In this document: piece after piece, positions 34,423 through 48,700 of the stretch | Layout of the letters: the number at the start of each line of letters is the position of its first letter | How positions within the stretch are numbered: the stretch's first letter is position 1 | Assembly (NCBI GenBank): GCA_949357655.1 | Contig: CASHTG010000018.1 | Span: forward strand, 1,426,001 to 1,490,000 | From: Parascedosporium putredinis | Lineage: Eukaryota; Ascomycota; Sordariomycetes; Microascales; Microascaceae | DNA: 64,000 bases | Direction: 5' to 3' | The notes under the pieces: generated by a model | Seen by the model: the letters and a program-made list of their open reading frames with translations, nothing else | Databases searched by the model: none | What the model was told of the DNA's origin: nothing | Translations under genes and position numbers: made by a program

Positions 34423-35663
34423 TTATTGGTAGTCCATTGCCATGGGATAATGCCTCGATTGCGAATGACCTTGGGGAGTTGGGGTCGCTGGACATCGGGG
34501 AGGAACGGCGTATTCCCTTCCCATGCCATTATCGAAGCAAGCGCCGTCGGGTGTGATGGGAGGCGTCATGTAACCGTCGAAGCCCTTCACCGCAGCGCCC
34601 TTGCCGTGAGGTGTAGCATAGATGCTGGACTCCTCGACGACGGCGGGCACCGGCTGAGGTCCGGGCTGAGAAGCCGCCCTCCTTGAGATAGCCGCCTGTT
34701 GCCTCATGAACTCGGAGAGCTTGTGGGTTACGCGCGAAAACTGAGTCGAAGAGTACTTCTTAGCGAGGGAGATGGAGGGCTGGTGCAAGTGTTGAGACAG
34801 GGAGATGAGGGTAACGTTCTCAACGTGTCCCATCTCGCTATCCGCAACCTCTGGCCGTCCGAGAATAGCACGTGCCAAGGCCAAGGAAGATCGGGCCATT
34901 ACTGAAGGCTTGGTCGAAACGAAGTCTCGGTGGTATAGGGCAATCTCGCTGATGTAGGCAGCCATATGCTCCACTTCAGTGTCATCCCTCTCGACGGCGA
35001 CCAAAAGCTGGGTGAAGAAGTCGACGGTGGGGTGGCCAATGGTCCAGTCCAGGGTGTTGAGAACGTGCATCTCCATCTGCGTGAACATGCCGGGATCATA
35101 GAGGCCACAGCACATGTTGTTGAGCTCGTGAATTTGCGGAACGCGCTCTTTCTTGTCGCCGTACTTGGCCGCAATCAGCAACGCGGCGCAGCCGACAAGC
35201 TGGTAGTGCTGCTTGTAGACCACGCGCTTCGAGCAGTAACGGTCGAGCAGGTTGACGGTGAGGAAGAGGGTTTCGGGGAGCAGGTTGAAGCACGCATGGG
35301 CCTCGATGAGGAAGTCAATGAGATATGGCCTCATGAACCACTGGATCTCGCGCTGCAAGTCAATAAGATTGGCATCGGGCAACGTCTCATCCTGCATAGG
35401 GTCACGCATGTTAGCCTTTGTGGGGAAGCATGGTCGCGAAGACTGTGGAATCCTGGCAGAAACCGTACCTCCATCTGTTTAAGATGCTGCATGATGTCTT
35501 CCAAGTACTCATCGCTCGCTAGCCGTGACAGTTCGTTGCCAATAAGCTCTTGTCGGTTCCAGGCCAACAGCTTGGCTGTTTCCTTCGCGTCCAACCACGG
35601 GCGGGTGGGTTGATCAGGCTCGTAAAACATGTCGTCGTCTTCGACAAACCGTTGGTACGCCAT
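34423..35663 (-). CDS. G1-type cyclin (Cln/Puc1-like)
   Basis: Regulatory partner of the Cdc28/Cdk1 kinase for G1/S entry and, in filamentous fungi, polarity and conidiation. Exon 1 is 35663-35469 and exon 2 is 35391-34423; the 77-bp intron has a GTACGG donor and an AGGCTAAC branch site. The product is 387 residues with no frame break. The N-terminus MAYQRFVEDDDMFYEPDQP leads to the cyclin box (DLQREIQWFMRPYLIDFLIE, then NLLDRYCSKRVVYKQHYQLV, CAALLIAAKYGDKKERVPQI and the MEMHVLNTLDWTIGHPT helix). The C-terminal 100 residues are disordered and contain TP motifs (YMTPPITPDG, PATPTPQ), which resemble CDK-dependent phosphodegrons typical of unstable G1 cyclins. The MRPYLIDF and LDWTIGHPT wording fits the fungal G1 family better than B-type cyclins. 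Confidence 0.9.
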
Positions 35664-37720
35664 GTTGGGTGGTGAGGAGCGTAGGGTGGATATGTGTGAA
35701 TGTAAGAGTAGAGTCTAGATAGGATAGAATCGTTGAGTCTATGCTTTCGAACTGCCTTGCGTGAAGAGTGAGTGTCGGGCGATCGTTTTCTCCGGGAAAC
35801 TCGGCGTTGGTAATGATTACTCGCAAAAACAAAGAATGAATGTCGTGTCTAAAAAGACCAAAAAGTTGACTTCGGGCTTCCGTGAAGAGGTAGGCCGAGG
35901 CGATTAAACTATCATTAGGATTATTTAAAGGAGTGTGTCGAAAAATAAGTCTGAAAGAGTGACAACTGGTTGGGATGAAAAACACAAAGAAAGAGTGAAC
36001 TACGTCGAGTCCAAATGGTGATTCTCGTCGACTAATCAAGTCTTCGTCCTCTCGATTGATGGAAGGGGGTCGAAAAAGAAGCCGCTCAAGTAGGGGCTGT
36101 CGACTGAGAGACTCTGAATTGATAGACAGGGTTAGTTTAGTTCAATGGAAGACAGTGGTGCAGAGTAGATGAGATGTTTCAGGGGGTTTCTCAGTTGACA
36201 AGGTGAGGGGGTCTAGGGTGGATTGATGGGGGAATTGTTTTGTGTTCAGGAACAGGTAATTGACAAGTTAAGTTCCGGGAAAACAGATTCAGAATAGACG
36301 TAATCAAATTTGTCTCCCTCCTGTCAAAAGGAAGTCTGAATTCTAGGATTGGGAGGGGATGTGAAAAAAGAAAGGCACGCTGGATTGAGGCTCTCACATA
36401 CCCTCACGATTGAAGCTTAAAAAGCTGGTCTGAGTCGAAATCGAGCTGGTGATCAAGGAAGGTGGGAACAACGAGCTAACGTCTCCCACAAGTCAAACCT
36501 CGACAGCTAGGTGCCTGCTTCGCAACCCCACAAATGCAGGCCTCTTTACTTCCAAAGTCTCAAAGAGGCAATCGAAGTCATGTATCCTCGATGGCCAACT
36601 CGTCGGGACGGGTGATCGAGAAATCGGAATTTCAATCGAGTCGGTTCGTAATGAGACAGACTCGGGTCAAGTTCGATGGTAGCCGAACTAGACGGGAAGA
36701 AGGTGTGGAAAAAGGAAACCAACACTAGACGGAATGGTGTGAGTTGGTTCGGTTGTTGGTGTTCTCGAGTGGTCGAAGAACAAGAGAATGGTGGATAGGA
36801 AAGAAAAGAAAAATTGCCTCGTTCTGTTCTCTCCCCTTCTTTTCCCTCGTGATCGCTCGGTGGTCGTTCTCCTGGCCTTTATATACGGTAAAGGTAGGGA
36901 AGCCGGGTCCAAGGTTGGCCTCAACCGTGGATCGTGGAGATCTGCGGGTGAGACTACAAGTCGACACAGCTGTGAACTGAGAGGTTCTCCGCCTTCCTAA
37001 TCTCTGCGCTTTGATGCGAGAGTAAGGGTCGCCCTTCTGAGATAGAAGGTCTGGAAGGAATGGACGGGGAAGGGGAATGAATGGATGCGGGAGGAGGAGA
37101 AGAGGGGGAGGGAGGGTGAGGTTGGAGGAGGATGGATGAGATAAAAAGGATTGGAAGAGAAGCGTTTTAATGGGCAGCACTTGCCATAAGTAGCACCCAC
37201 CAGGGAAAGATGGCAACGACTGAGTGTGCACAAGAGAACCGTGGGCACCACTGGGCTGGGGGTGGGTTTGGAAGGGCTAGGGGCGAGTGGGGTGTGGATG
37301 TGGGCGTGGAAGTCGCCTGTGGGGTGTGGGTTTAAGGTACTGAGGTACGCTGGAAGACGTGACGGACGTGGGAGCGAACGCCCCGGGGCTCGCTCCGTTT
37401 AATTCGATGGGATGGCGTAGTGGACGTGTTGGTGTCTGTGGGCGTGTCGCAGTGGGCGCGTTCAGTGTCGGAATTGAGTTGACGCACCCAAGGGGCCTTC
37501 TGTCAAGTCGAGTGGACCGTTTCCTTAGCGCGTTCTGGGCGACTGGAGGAGAAGCCAGGGGGCGGGAGATTGGGCGGTGCCGGTAATACGGAGGTACCTT
37601 AATCCTCAAACTATTATGAAGTACCTCGAAGCTGGATCTGGGGGCTTTTTTTCTGGGCTGGCTGGCTGCTCTGACCTTGGCTGAGCACACCCAAAGCGGA
37701 TTGATTTGCTACCTCTTATG
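35664..37720. promoter_or_regulatory. Upstream region of the cyclin gene
   Basis: About 2 kb on the 5' side of the cyclin. On the cyclin strand it is rich in T/C tracts (TTCCTTTT, TTTTCTTTT, CCCTCCCTC), which fits a long promoter and 5' leader, as known for fungal G1 cyclins. No ATG-initiated frame of interest overlaps the cyclin start. The right end has a G-rich block (37250-37330) with GTGGG and GGGTGTGG words. Confidence 0.5.
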
Positions 37721-38246
37721 CACCCTCCCTTCCTGCTCCCATCCAAGCAGGTCCTTGTATGACTGGACAGACACGGCTCCGTTCTTTGGTTCGCCTCTCG
37801 TCGTTTAACCCCTGTCGAGCGTGCCAGCTAAAGAGGTGCACAGGATCGGGGCACAGTGCCGCAGCCGTCGTAATATGGTAGATTGGCTTGCTTCCAGTTC
37901 CGCCCGCGCACTGCAATGGTAGATTAAAATGTCGTGTGGCCTTGTCGCCCTGTCGCTTGTCAAAGAGCAGCAGGCAACGCAAGACCATGGGCGGATTTCT
38001 TCGTCGATTTTCTTCTCCCAAAAAGAACAATCGGGATCAGCCCAACGTGCAATTTAACGTGCGTCTTCAAATGTCTTGCTGATGAGTTGATGGCGGGTTC
38101 GATGGGTTCTTTGCAGAGCCCTCGCACAATGAGTGACAACGGCGCCTCGGGTGAATTGATGGGGGCGTTTCTCTCCGTTTGTCTGAGTCCCAGCCAACCT
38201 GAGAGGGGAAGGAGGTCCGGTTCCGTCAGAGGTGATCTCGAGCTTT

Positions 38247-38269
38247 GACTGGCTTGGACTGGCTTGGAC
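38247..38269. repeat. GACTGGCTTG direct repeat, 2.3 copies
   Basis: Two perfect copies of a 10-bp unit plus GAC, in a gene-free stretch. Nothing indicates a function. Confidence 0.9.
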
Positions 38270-41200
38270 GGTGGGTAACCGGCCTCGTTCGATAAGCGGG
38301 GGTTCCAACTGTGGCCGGTGCCCTGTTTTTGGGGAGTTGGTTTTTCCGTTCTCCCAATCTTGGCGAGTTGCTTTTCCCAAAGCAGATTTGGCCAGAATAG
38401 CAATGTGTGCAATTCAGGATATCAACCTTGTCGCTAAACCCTTTTAAGGGAGCTTGCTTTCTCCCAAGGAAATTCGAATGGCCGGAAGAGGCCAGTCTCT
38501 ACTATTCGTAGCTCCTCAACAGGGAATCGCAAGTGTTCTCGAGGTGACCGGCGAAACTCCGTTTTTGTGCTGGTCAGCCGTCCAACCCAGCGTCGCAGAA
38601 AAGCAGTTCCGCCCGGGGTCGTTCCTAGGTTCGCCAAAGAACAGGGATGCTGGCGAGCCTCTCTGTGTGAGCTGCCAAGGTCAAACGACCGTCAGTTCCT
38701 CGAATGCTCCTCTAGTGTGGTCTTTTTGCTGGTTCCTCTTCTCCACAAGTCTCGAGGATCCAGCTAATAAAAGAAGATGCCTCTGAGGGGAGTGGTAATG
38801 GTGGATGTGACCGTCAGTCGCCGTCCTAACGTAGGACGGAGCACCGTAATTTTCGAGCACCACCGAACAAACTCAGGGTGCGGATGTGGGGGCCGAACAT
38901 AAAATTACTATGAAGCGGATAGGTTTATGCCTTGAGCCACAATCAAATGGGATGGATTCTTTTTCTTTCGACTCGAGCGAGGGCCGAAATCTTGGCAACA
39001 ATGCTGTCCTACTCTCAAGTGAAAAGAGAGGGTATTAGTAGTAATGGAAACTCAAGTAGGTTGCTCTTGGCTTTTGAAGAACAAGGAGGTCTATATAATC
39101 GCACAGGGACGAAAAATTTGAAGATTGGGGTGTTGAGGATGGGCCAGTTTTGACGGCCCTCTGCTTCTTCAGCCCCTAGCTTCACCGACCCGTCTGAGCT
39201 TAATTGGCCTACGACAAGACCTCATGTTTGTTTAGATTTTTCTTGCTTCGCATGAATGCGGTCTCTGGGCCTTGACGGCCATGGCCTGCGTGAGGGTGTC
39301 GCGGTGCTGTACAAAAACCAGATCATATCAAAATAACATTACAACATAGGGCACAATGATTGCTTCGTCAGCAGCTGGGGACTTCTTTCTCGCCAGTGCA
39401 ATGCGCATGTAGGCGGGCTATCAACTGAAGTGCTCCATTCAATGTTATGTTGCTTCAATTGTCCTTCGGGTGCTCGCTGCTGAGGCCAAACAAGCAAAAC
39501 CGGACGTCCCTCGTATAAAGCCTTTTTTGTCTCCTTTCTTCCACAACCCAGACATATGAGAGTTGAGAGTTGAGAAGAGTCCCTCGAAAGCTTCTAGTAA
39601 TAGGCAATATCTTCGATCCATCCGCAACGGCTCGTTTCGATGGGTTGTCAGTTCAACGAGATCGAAAGGTGGATAAGCAGACAAAAAGTCTCCAATCCGG
39701 ACTAAGAAACAGCAAGTGTCCTACGGCAAAGGCCTCGATTATAGGATGGCACAGGAATGTTTGGGGCTATAAACTATACTGGGCGACAACGATGTGGACT
39801 CTTTCCATCATTATCCCCATAACCGCACATTTCCGGTTGGGTTGGATAAAAGGGGGCGCCCTTGTAGTCTGGAAGCCACGACAATGGAAGAGACTACCCA
39901 GGTATAACTGATAATACAAGCCGTCTAATAATTATGTATCTCCGATGAAAGATCCCCCTTTTGCATCGTTTGAGGCGGGCTTTGTGGAGGGGACTCAAGG
40001 GTTTAGTCGAGGGTAGTTTGTCCTCCACCTTGAGAGCGGCATGGGCATGGAAGCAAAGCAAGCTTCGGGAAGGTATAAAAGTTGTCACAACTCGTCTAAT
40101 AAATTTGTCTCCGCAATTGTCCCGGTTGTGCTTGCTGAGATTGAGCGCTTGCGGGGTTGATCTCGTTTGTCTCCGTCCTCGTTTTTTTCTTCTTCGTCCT
40201 TCAGGTATTGCTCCGTATTAAACTCGCCCCAATTCTCGACGATCTGATTTCGTGGGTCAACCTGGTCATGAAGAGCTAGGCCTGGCGATCGTTGCACTGG
40301 TTTCGGGAAAAGGAGCAAGCGCTCCCTCGTCTCCGTGTGAAGAGAAAAACCACCCCATCCGTTTTAGGTTGAAGACAGAGATACGGTATGGGATTGGTCG
40401 GCTACTATTTGAACAGTCCAAGGTACCCAGTATTATGTGTACAATAGGTGCGTACCTCAGGTCCACCCAAAATTGTCAATGGCTCCTTGATACTGCGCAG
40501 TTGGTCTGAATACGTCCACAGGTGCTGCATTGATCAATCAGACAAGCTACCGCCCCTTGTCAGCATTGTCCAAGCCCACTGGCTGCCCTGTCGCCGTGAT
40601 CATCCCTTGAAAGTCATTCTCGAACTTCTATGGGCAGCATCGGCAGGCTCGGCGTTCGTCAGTCTGTCCAATGCAAACGATCAAGTCAATGGAGGATGAA
40701 TGCGGGCCAACCTACCACGGCGCAGCCAGAACAGAAAGAAAGATGGGGAAACCCCCTTAGCATCCAGTCTTCAAAGAGGATATTGGACGTAGAGTGGAGG
40801 AATCTCCGAGTTGCTGTTCAAGCCAAACTAGCGCCAATGGTTTATCCGGGCCGATGAAATTCAAGCTTGGAAGAACACGAGGAACCACGCTTGTATTTTC
40901 AAAAGGAGCAGAAAAATCCTTGAGGGGCATGGAGAAATGTCAATGTGCCCACTTTGCGGGTGTCCAGGACCAATAAGAGGCTGTCCATAGAGGTTCCTGC
41001 AAGAGCTTTCAGGAAATCAATTCAAATTCATGCGTGTCATGACAGCACCAGGATATCATGTCGCAGGTTCAAGGTAGGATCGAGTGGCTCTCGTCAAATC
41101 GAAGCCCACCTATACGTTTCGAGAGGAGATCAGGGAAAATCAGGACGTTCACTCTCCTTTCTTTTCCTGGAAACGGCCGGCCTGACATTTGGCGGCTGCC

Positions 41201-42226
41201 GAGACAGCCCTGCCGACTCCCAAGCCCGGGCAAACCCATGACTCCCCTTCGCCATTCGACGCTCCTATCTTTAGCGATTGCCTGTTCATCCGGGGATCGA
41301 GATTTGCTCTGTATCTTGATTTACCGTCCTGCCCGATCGACATCCCCCATGGGCCCATCCTGGTCGCGGTAGACCCCATCACAATTGGTTCGCATTTCGC
41401 TACATGTCTATTTGAGCACCTTTCGAGATGCATTGCCCCAAGATCTCGACGACCATCTGGGGCGAGGGAGACAAGGTCCGATCAAGGGCCAAGATGACGC
41501 CTCGACTCGGTATCCCCTTGATTCCCACATGATGGGACGGCCCCATCAGCCCTTGGCGACAGCGCCTCGATCACGTTCAAGTGGTCGGACGCTGGTGGAG
41601 TATCAGTCTAACGTAAGCTTCTTGTGGTTGGAGGATTAAGCGTAGGCATCAATTGACATCCACTTGGTGCAGTCCCTTGACTAGAACCCCTGCCTGCCTT
41701 TGGTGTCAAGGTCTTTTCACATCAGGACCCATCGCCAGTGAGACACGCTCCGTTCGGTGATTACCGTTATGAAAAAGGCCCCAAGCCACACGTCCATGTG
41801 TACTGACGACACATCCAAAGATGTGGGAAAACGCCAGCAGAAAACGTACCTATAATGCTCGCTTCAATAGCTCTCCACGGAACAGAGGAGCTCTGGTTAC
41901 TACTTTTACTGGGACTGCTTTATGGGTGGACTTATTATTCACGGGACTTGACCGGCATCCAGCTAGTGTAGCCTCAGCATCTTCTTCCCTGTTCATTGCC
42001 CCAGCAATAAATGGATCTAGCAGGGAGGGCCAAGCAGCCGATAGTTTGAGGCCGATCCTTGCATGCGCCATATCGCACGACGACATCTTGTCACTTCTAA
42101 AACTCGAGTCTTTCTTGCAGATGCAGCCATCCTGCCGCCATCAAGGGAGGGAGAGGGAGCCGTGAGGATTCAAAGTCGCCTCCTCCCATTCAAAGTACTG
42201 GGTGCCTTCCAAGCCAAACGTCACTG

Positions 42227-42246
42227 TGCTTGCTTGCTTGCTTGCT
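42227..42246. repeat. TGCT/CTTG tetranucleotide repeat
   Basis: About five head-to-tail copies of the 4-base unit, ending in CTTGCTCG. Simple-sequence repeat in the gene desert. Confidence 0.9.
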
Positions 42247-45200
42247 CGAAATGAATTGGCTCAATCAATCCAAGCTGAAGGCCCCAGCGCTCGCAGGGGG
42301 CACTGATTAATAAGTCTGCACAAGGCTAATCGTTACATCCACCATTCAATTGATGCGTGCATGGCAATTGAGTGATCAATGATACCCGATGTAATAAAGT
42401 ATAACCACTGCACAAGGGATGAAATTTAAGCTCTGCAGACGCGTATGTAAGCAATTGACGGAATCCGTTTACCAGCTAATAGACGAACGATCCTCCAGAG
42501 ATCAGCCAATGCAATCAATATCGTTCGTTGGAACAGCTCGTTAATCTATTTTCCCCGGCCGCTGTTCGTTTGTCCCTGAGCAACTTGTATTGCCGATGCA
42601 CTCTCCTTTCGTGACTAAATATCACATTGATGTAGCGGGTTGACGTGTGATGCCTCAAAACTCTACAACTCCTGTTGCCGCCGTCCGTCTGTCTTTCCAT
42701 ATCAAACTACGCCGACCTGCCAAGACCCTAGAACAGCCTCTCCCACAACCCTCGATCGAGGTAATAACGCGAGACGAGATGAAAGGGCTCAATCACACTG
42801 TCCGATTGATCCCATCACTTTTTTTTTTCTTCGCTTCACTTGGTTTTTCCCTCCCTGTACTCTCCACCATCAATGGTAACTAGACTATTACCAACGTAGA
42901 TCCAAAAGGAATCTCCCTTCGTACGGGGCCTGTCCCATGCATGCAAGATATCGGTAATTCACAGGCTGCACACCGTCGAGCTGCCATGCCGAGTCGAGCA
43001 ACGGAAACAAGGAGGGTTAAAAGGAAGAAAGAAGACAAGGATGGGATAAGACAGGACGAAAACGGCCATAACGAGATGAGCAGCCAAAGAAAAGGCAAAC
43101 AAAGAGCCGTGACAATTGGGCGGCGCCGGTCCCCATCATCCCCGATGCCTGCGCTACTGCGCGTTGGTGAATGTTTCGGTTCCAGTTTTTCCCCATTTAC
43201 CAAGGGGTCAAGGGTCCTCCTTAGGCCCTCAAGAGCAAAGGACGCAGGAAGAAAAAAATTCTAGTCCACACGGCTCCATCCGGTGGAGGAGAGGAGGAGG
43301 CGAAAAGAGGAAGAAAAAGGAAAACGGGCTTGGAGAATGCATATCGGCCCACTGCGCCCTTTGCTTTTCTTTCCTCTTCTTTCTCCTCCCCCGCCGCAGT
43401 AGTAATAATAGTGAGCAAACGGGGGCCTTCAATTCCCCTGCCTCGGGGTTGGGTCCTCCGCGACATGTCTAATGTACCATGAAAAGCAAAGAGCCTGGCG
43501 CCGACCTCCCAGCATATTCGATCACCCAAGGCACTAGGCGAAAAAGAGCGGCCGCGAAGAGAAGCTACTGCCAAATTGATGGGCGATCGGGGACCAAGCC
43601 TTCAATTGGACGGAATCGGCGACTGCCCGGTCCCAGTCGAGCTGCATGTTTCGCCCACTCCCTTCTCGTCAGTCGACACTGCCTTGCCCACTGCAGCAGA
43701 GTCCAAAGACATAGCCCCGTTGGCCTCTTCATCGGAAGGGAACCCGCGTTGGCTCCCCCGTCTGTCTATTCAAAGACAATGAGGAATGATCTTCAATACA
43801 CAAGACACAAGGCAAAACGCTGGACTAGCATCAATTACAAAGTACAAGAGTCTTTGAACGTCATCTTACTTTCCCTTCAGTAGCCGTCAGGCGGGTAAGC
43901 CCGTAACTAGGGCCAAGGTTTAGCCCTGTGAAGAAGTTTGGTGGTCTCAGAGGATGGATCTGTCCCAATACCGAGAAGGCATTTGCAAAACTGTGGTGAG
44001 GCTGGCCTCCCGTACATTATTTTATCCCTCCGCATCATAGGCCAGCCCATCCCTGTCCGATCCCACACTACGCCCCTCGCAAGCGGAACCCATCAAAACG
44101 TGCAATGCGGACTTAGGTAATTTCTTTGGTCTGGTGTCAAGGCGACAGCCAATTCAGTATCCTTCTTCGGCTCCTGCCTGTGGGTCAAAATAGTTGACGT
44201 CTGAGGCGTTGCTCTTAACATTACGCTGTCGGTAATAGGAGGTAAATTCATTGGATGTTCCACCTTGACGCCGACTCGTAAAAAGAAAAGAAACGCAAGT
44301 GGAAACCGAAAAAAGCCGGGGTTCGGGATGTCGTCGCCGTTCATCTCGTTGCCCAGCCGCGTCTCCCATGAACTAAGTCCCAATGTGCAAGACTCCCCGC
44401 TCTGGCAAAAACTCTGCTCGCCCCTCGTCAAGATCAAAAGAATCCACAGAGGGGGCATCCTTTTTTCTTTCGTTTCCGAGGCGAGGAAGGAGGCTTGAGC
44501 GGGTCGGGACCCGGCGATGGCATCTCGAACAACCGTCCTTCTGACCCCATTCCTCTGCATATTGACATGCTAGCCGGCCTCTTGAAAGATGCGACAGCCG
44601 GGAGGGAGTGAGTGGTCAAGATGAGCTAAAAGACGGCGAAAACCTTTTCTTCTTCTCCATCCTATCCTCTCGATCTGTCGTCCGCATCCTCGCGTTGCCT
44701 CGTCGGCCCCCGTCCAACCGAAAAAGGGCCATTTGTTCCTCCGCACGCCTGCATAGATGGATTGCATCAAGTGGGATTGAATTTTGGAACCCCCTCTCGA
44801 CCGGCACGTCAAAGAACGCGACAACCGCGTCTCCGCAACGAAACGCACGCACGCAACGCAACGGCTATACAGACGGGGGTGGGCAAATCGCACAGCCGTA
44901 GTGTAGGCTCGAGAATGCCTTTCTCCCAGCGTCTGTGTGTCTCACAAAGGATATCAATGCTCCTTGTCATGCTTCACGGGGCCGTGGTCCGTTGCATCCG
45001 TGTCAACACCCTAATCCCGTCTAGGACCCACTCCCGAAGCACGCGACAAAAGGAAGAATAGAAGACAAGACCGAAAGGTGTTCCTGGTAGTTTGTTTTGG
45101 CCTACAAAGTGAAGGCGAACAAAGGCGAGCATCATTTTCTCCGTATTATTACTTTTCTTTTTCCTTTTTCGCGCCTCCCTTTGTCAGCATCTATCAACCT

Positions 45201-45692
45201 GAAGCAGTGGCAGGATCTCAAACATGCGAGGTTGGAAAGGTGCATACATTGATTTATACACTGGAAACACCTCGCGAACGGCACAGAATTGAATAATACC
45301 ATTAACTTGGATCCTCGATCATATTTTTATGCCCGAGGGCAACAAGGGACGAGTATACCCGGCATCTGCCTTAAATCGTTGGCGAGAAGCGGACGAACAC
45401 GGCACGCCACTTGTGTTGTATTCTTATCCACCACCGCCCCAGTTGATTGACGCCGACCTTTTGGTGTGCAGTGGAGCCTTTGGGGTTTTTCTTTCTCGCT
45501 GGCTTGTCTCTCATAACTGCCATTCTTTTCTTGATCGTCTGCCACCCTTTTTTTCCTCCTCTAGTGCCCCTCCCTTTAATCGAGGAGAGGCGGGCAGTCT
45601 CGCCTGGGCCCGCCCCATAAACTTGGCCCCGATCCACAGGCTTCGGCATGTGGGAAGGCTAGAGAAGGAGGGGCACTTGTGCACTTGCCCCC

Positions 45693-45707
45693 AAAAAAAA
45701 AAAAAAA
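45693..45707. repeat. A15 homopolymer preceded by C5
   Basis: Fifteen consecutive A residues in the gene desert; the longest homopolymer I noticed in the window. Its true length is uncertain given the homopolymer problem seen in the coding genes. Confidence 0.85.
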
Positions 45708-48700
45708 CACGTCGCGTAGCTCGACTCCATCCCACTGGGACCCAAGAATGGAAGAAGTGGACTCGGCAAGCACATGTGCGAAGGGGAAGGGAAGAATCAG
45801 AAGAAAAGAAAAGTGGAAATGCTTCGTGCATACAGAGCGGAGACCGTTGCAGGCCCAGCTTAGAGCCGCACCTTAGTCTCCGCCACGGCGAACCTGACTT
45901 CCCTCCGAAAAGGTTGATTATATCGGTTGAGACCCCTAAAAAAAAATTGCCCAGGGAGACCCATAAAACAGTATCCCAACGTATATCGCGGGAGCATACC
46001 GAGGTATAACTTGTTTGAATGGATATGGATCAATGGAGAGGTGGGTGTTTCCTCGTTGTTTCCTGGTCGGCCACCCGAGTCTGCTCACAACTGATCCACC
46101 CCCGACCCCCGACTATATCTCTTTCAAGACACTGATATTATCCCGGCCAGGTAAACCCCAAGATCAAAAGGCACCGGGCTGCGGACAGACGCGCCACCTC
46201 CAAGAACTCTTCGCGGATGGGAGTGCTCAAGCTGTCTAACATCTATGGATCCCGGGGCGCAACGCAACGCTTGTGGATTTAGGCCCTGGATCCTGACGTT
46301 CCCGTTTGATGTTGTGGAATAGCACTTCGCTGATAATTCCTTTTGGGGTTCCACCCCCTCCTCCCTTTCCTTCAGCCGGCTTCCCGTCCCCCCCCGCCTC
46401 CCGCCATCTCGCCTCAGTTTGCCTAACGACAGGCGTAATCCGTACCCCACGAGCAGCGCAGAGGAGGTTGCGGCAATGGCTCTAATATCAAGCCTTGCGG
46501 CCTGTTTTTTTCTTCCCACCAAGTGTGTTTAGCCGTATCGTGGCATCCCGCCTTAGCAACGCAAAAGTCCGGCCCGTCGAATGAGGGCGAAGAGCTTCTG
46601 AGGGGAGGGATAAAATAGAGGCCAGTTCCAGACAGATTCCTTAATAGACATCCGTAAATCTTTTCTTGATTCATACCTCAATCCGATACTCTAGCCTCTT
46701 TTGAATACCGATTGCGTTTCTAGAAAGGGCCAATAAAGGCTGCCCGACACGCAAACTCGACTTTTCTGACCAGAAATGAATTCACAACGGCCTCTCCATC
46801 TCGTTGGTCCCGGATTGGTGACACAAACACCAATCGGGCAACTGGCTGCTGGGATTCTTCGCTCTCGCACGGCCACCCCCTTCCTCAGTCTGGGTTTGGC
46901 TGGCACGCGAAGAGAGGGATCGAGCCTCTCGATGAGCCAACAGAGGGAACCTTTTGACTAGCCTCGGATCTGGCCATCATCTACTAATACTACCCACCCT
47001 TTTGAGCTTTGAAGGAAACCTCCCGTTCTGGGAGGTACGCCCCCGTCCAGTCTCGCGGGGGTAGGGGCCCTATTCTGTGCTTTGAGAGAAGGTAATACGG
47101 CCTCCAATGCCTCAGAGGAACAACGGCCATGCGCATCAGAGAGTTCGGTCACTTCTAATGCAGCTATGTGTGCGTGCACATTTTTGGTGGAGAAACCCGC
47201 CTGCGAGCGTGCAAAGCCACCGCGGTCATCGAGGCAGCGTCGTGCAGATGACCAGGCCCTGAAACCCAATACCCAAGGAAGAATGACGGGCTTTCGAAGA
47301 CGCCCATTCGAAGACGGGGTGGGATGACCGAGGATCGCATCACCGATTGAGCAGCAGGCATCCGGGGTCAACGGCGGGAGTTGAGAGGGGAACGCCAGAT
47401 CCACTCGGCGTCGCTCACTGGCAGCGGGGTCCAGGCAAAGAAAGCACGCGGTTCAAAGTGAGGTGGCTGGACGAACCAAAAGAGCTGCACAGGATGAGAT
47501 TTCGCACTGGGCAAAATCTGTGCAGCCAAATTTCCCAACGTCGACACTGGACTGGACCCGGTGGGCCAGCAGATTGGCAGAGGATCCCCTTTTGGCCCCT
47601 TCCTTCCTTTTACCCCTCTTGGCCTCTGCAGAGCGGTCTACGTGACCCAATTGGCCAGGAACAAACCACTCATTATCCAAGACGTGAATCCAGCAGCCCA
47701 CAGTCCACGCAGTCTAGGAGATAGCCGGTTGCTAGAATCGCCCTTTTCCGAGGCTTGCGCTATTCTCCCGACCAATACTCTGAGAGCATCTTCATTTGTT
47801 GGCGCCGTTGCTACACCCTTCGAACATGCTCACTCGTTCCACCCCGGGCCAGCTGAGCCTTCCTGTTTTGGGAATCCCCTGGCTATCGGCAAGGGGGTTG
47901 GCGAGTTGATGGAGGGGCGGAGGGGCACGAAGAGGAGCACTGCGACGAACATCGATCCGCCTGTTTGACGCATCAAGGCGCATTTACTTACTGGTTTGAG
48001 CTGGTGGGGGTGGCTTCACGAGCGACGCGTCTCCGTTCTTGCACTTTACACGCTCCCAGGATCGACGGAAAGGTCCCCCTCCCTTGTGTTCCCGGTCTCA
48101 CGGCAGCAGAGTCGAAGTTTTCTTCTTCTTCTCGACGAGTTGTGTGGATGAAACAGACGATGATGGGCCTCTGCTCCAGTCTCACGCTTGCCTTCGGCTC
48201 CACGCCCCCGCGCATCAATCTACGTCCCTTGGGCCAAATGTGCTCTTGTGGTTCGCGAGAAAGGCCCGGCCTCCGAGGGAGGCCACTGACGGCTTCGTAG
48301 TCATGCGAGTACCAAGTATTTGGTCGGAGAGCCTATCATACTTTGGCCCCGGCTCAAGGCAGAGACTGGGGTCGGCCGGAAACCAGGCCCAGGTTTGAAA
48401 TGGCGAATTCAATTATTAGTGTAACGCAAGAACGCTATGGCAGCCACAGAGTATCAGCTATCGAATTACCTGGTCACTGGCTCTTCCTGTCCATGTAATC
48501 CCATTAAAACAAGTAATTGAAGATAAAGAAAAAACCCCGACATCTTTCAATACGATGTACCAATGTATGGATATCTCGTTTGACCTTGGCGTTGGCTCAA
48601 GATCGACATTCGGGCGTTCCTATCAAATTCATCGGCAACCTTGAAATGGCCGAGCGAGTGAGAATGGGCGCTGACAGCCAAAGTGCTGCAAGACGAAAAT

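Noticed and set aside
45329..46009. 226-codon open frame in the gene desert
   Set aside because: Contains a lysine run from the A15 homopolymer and otherwise random composition; no recognisable motif.
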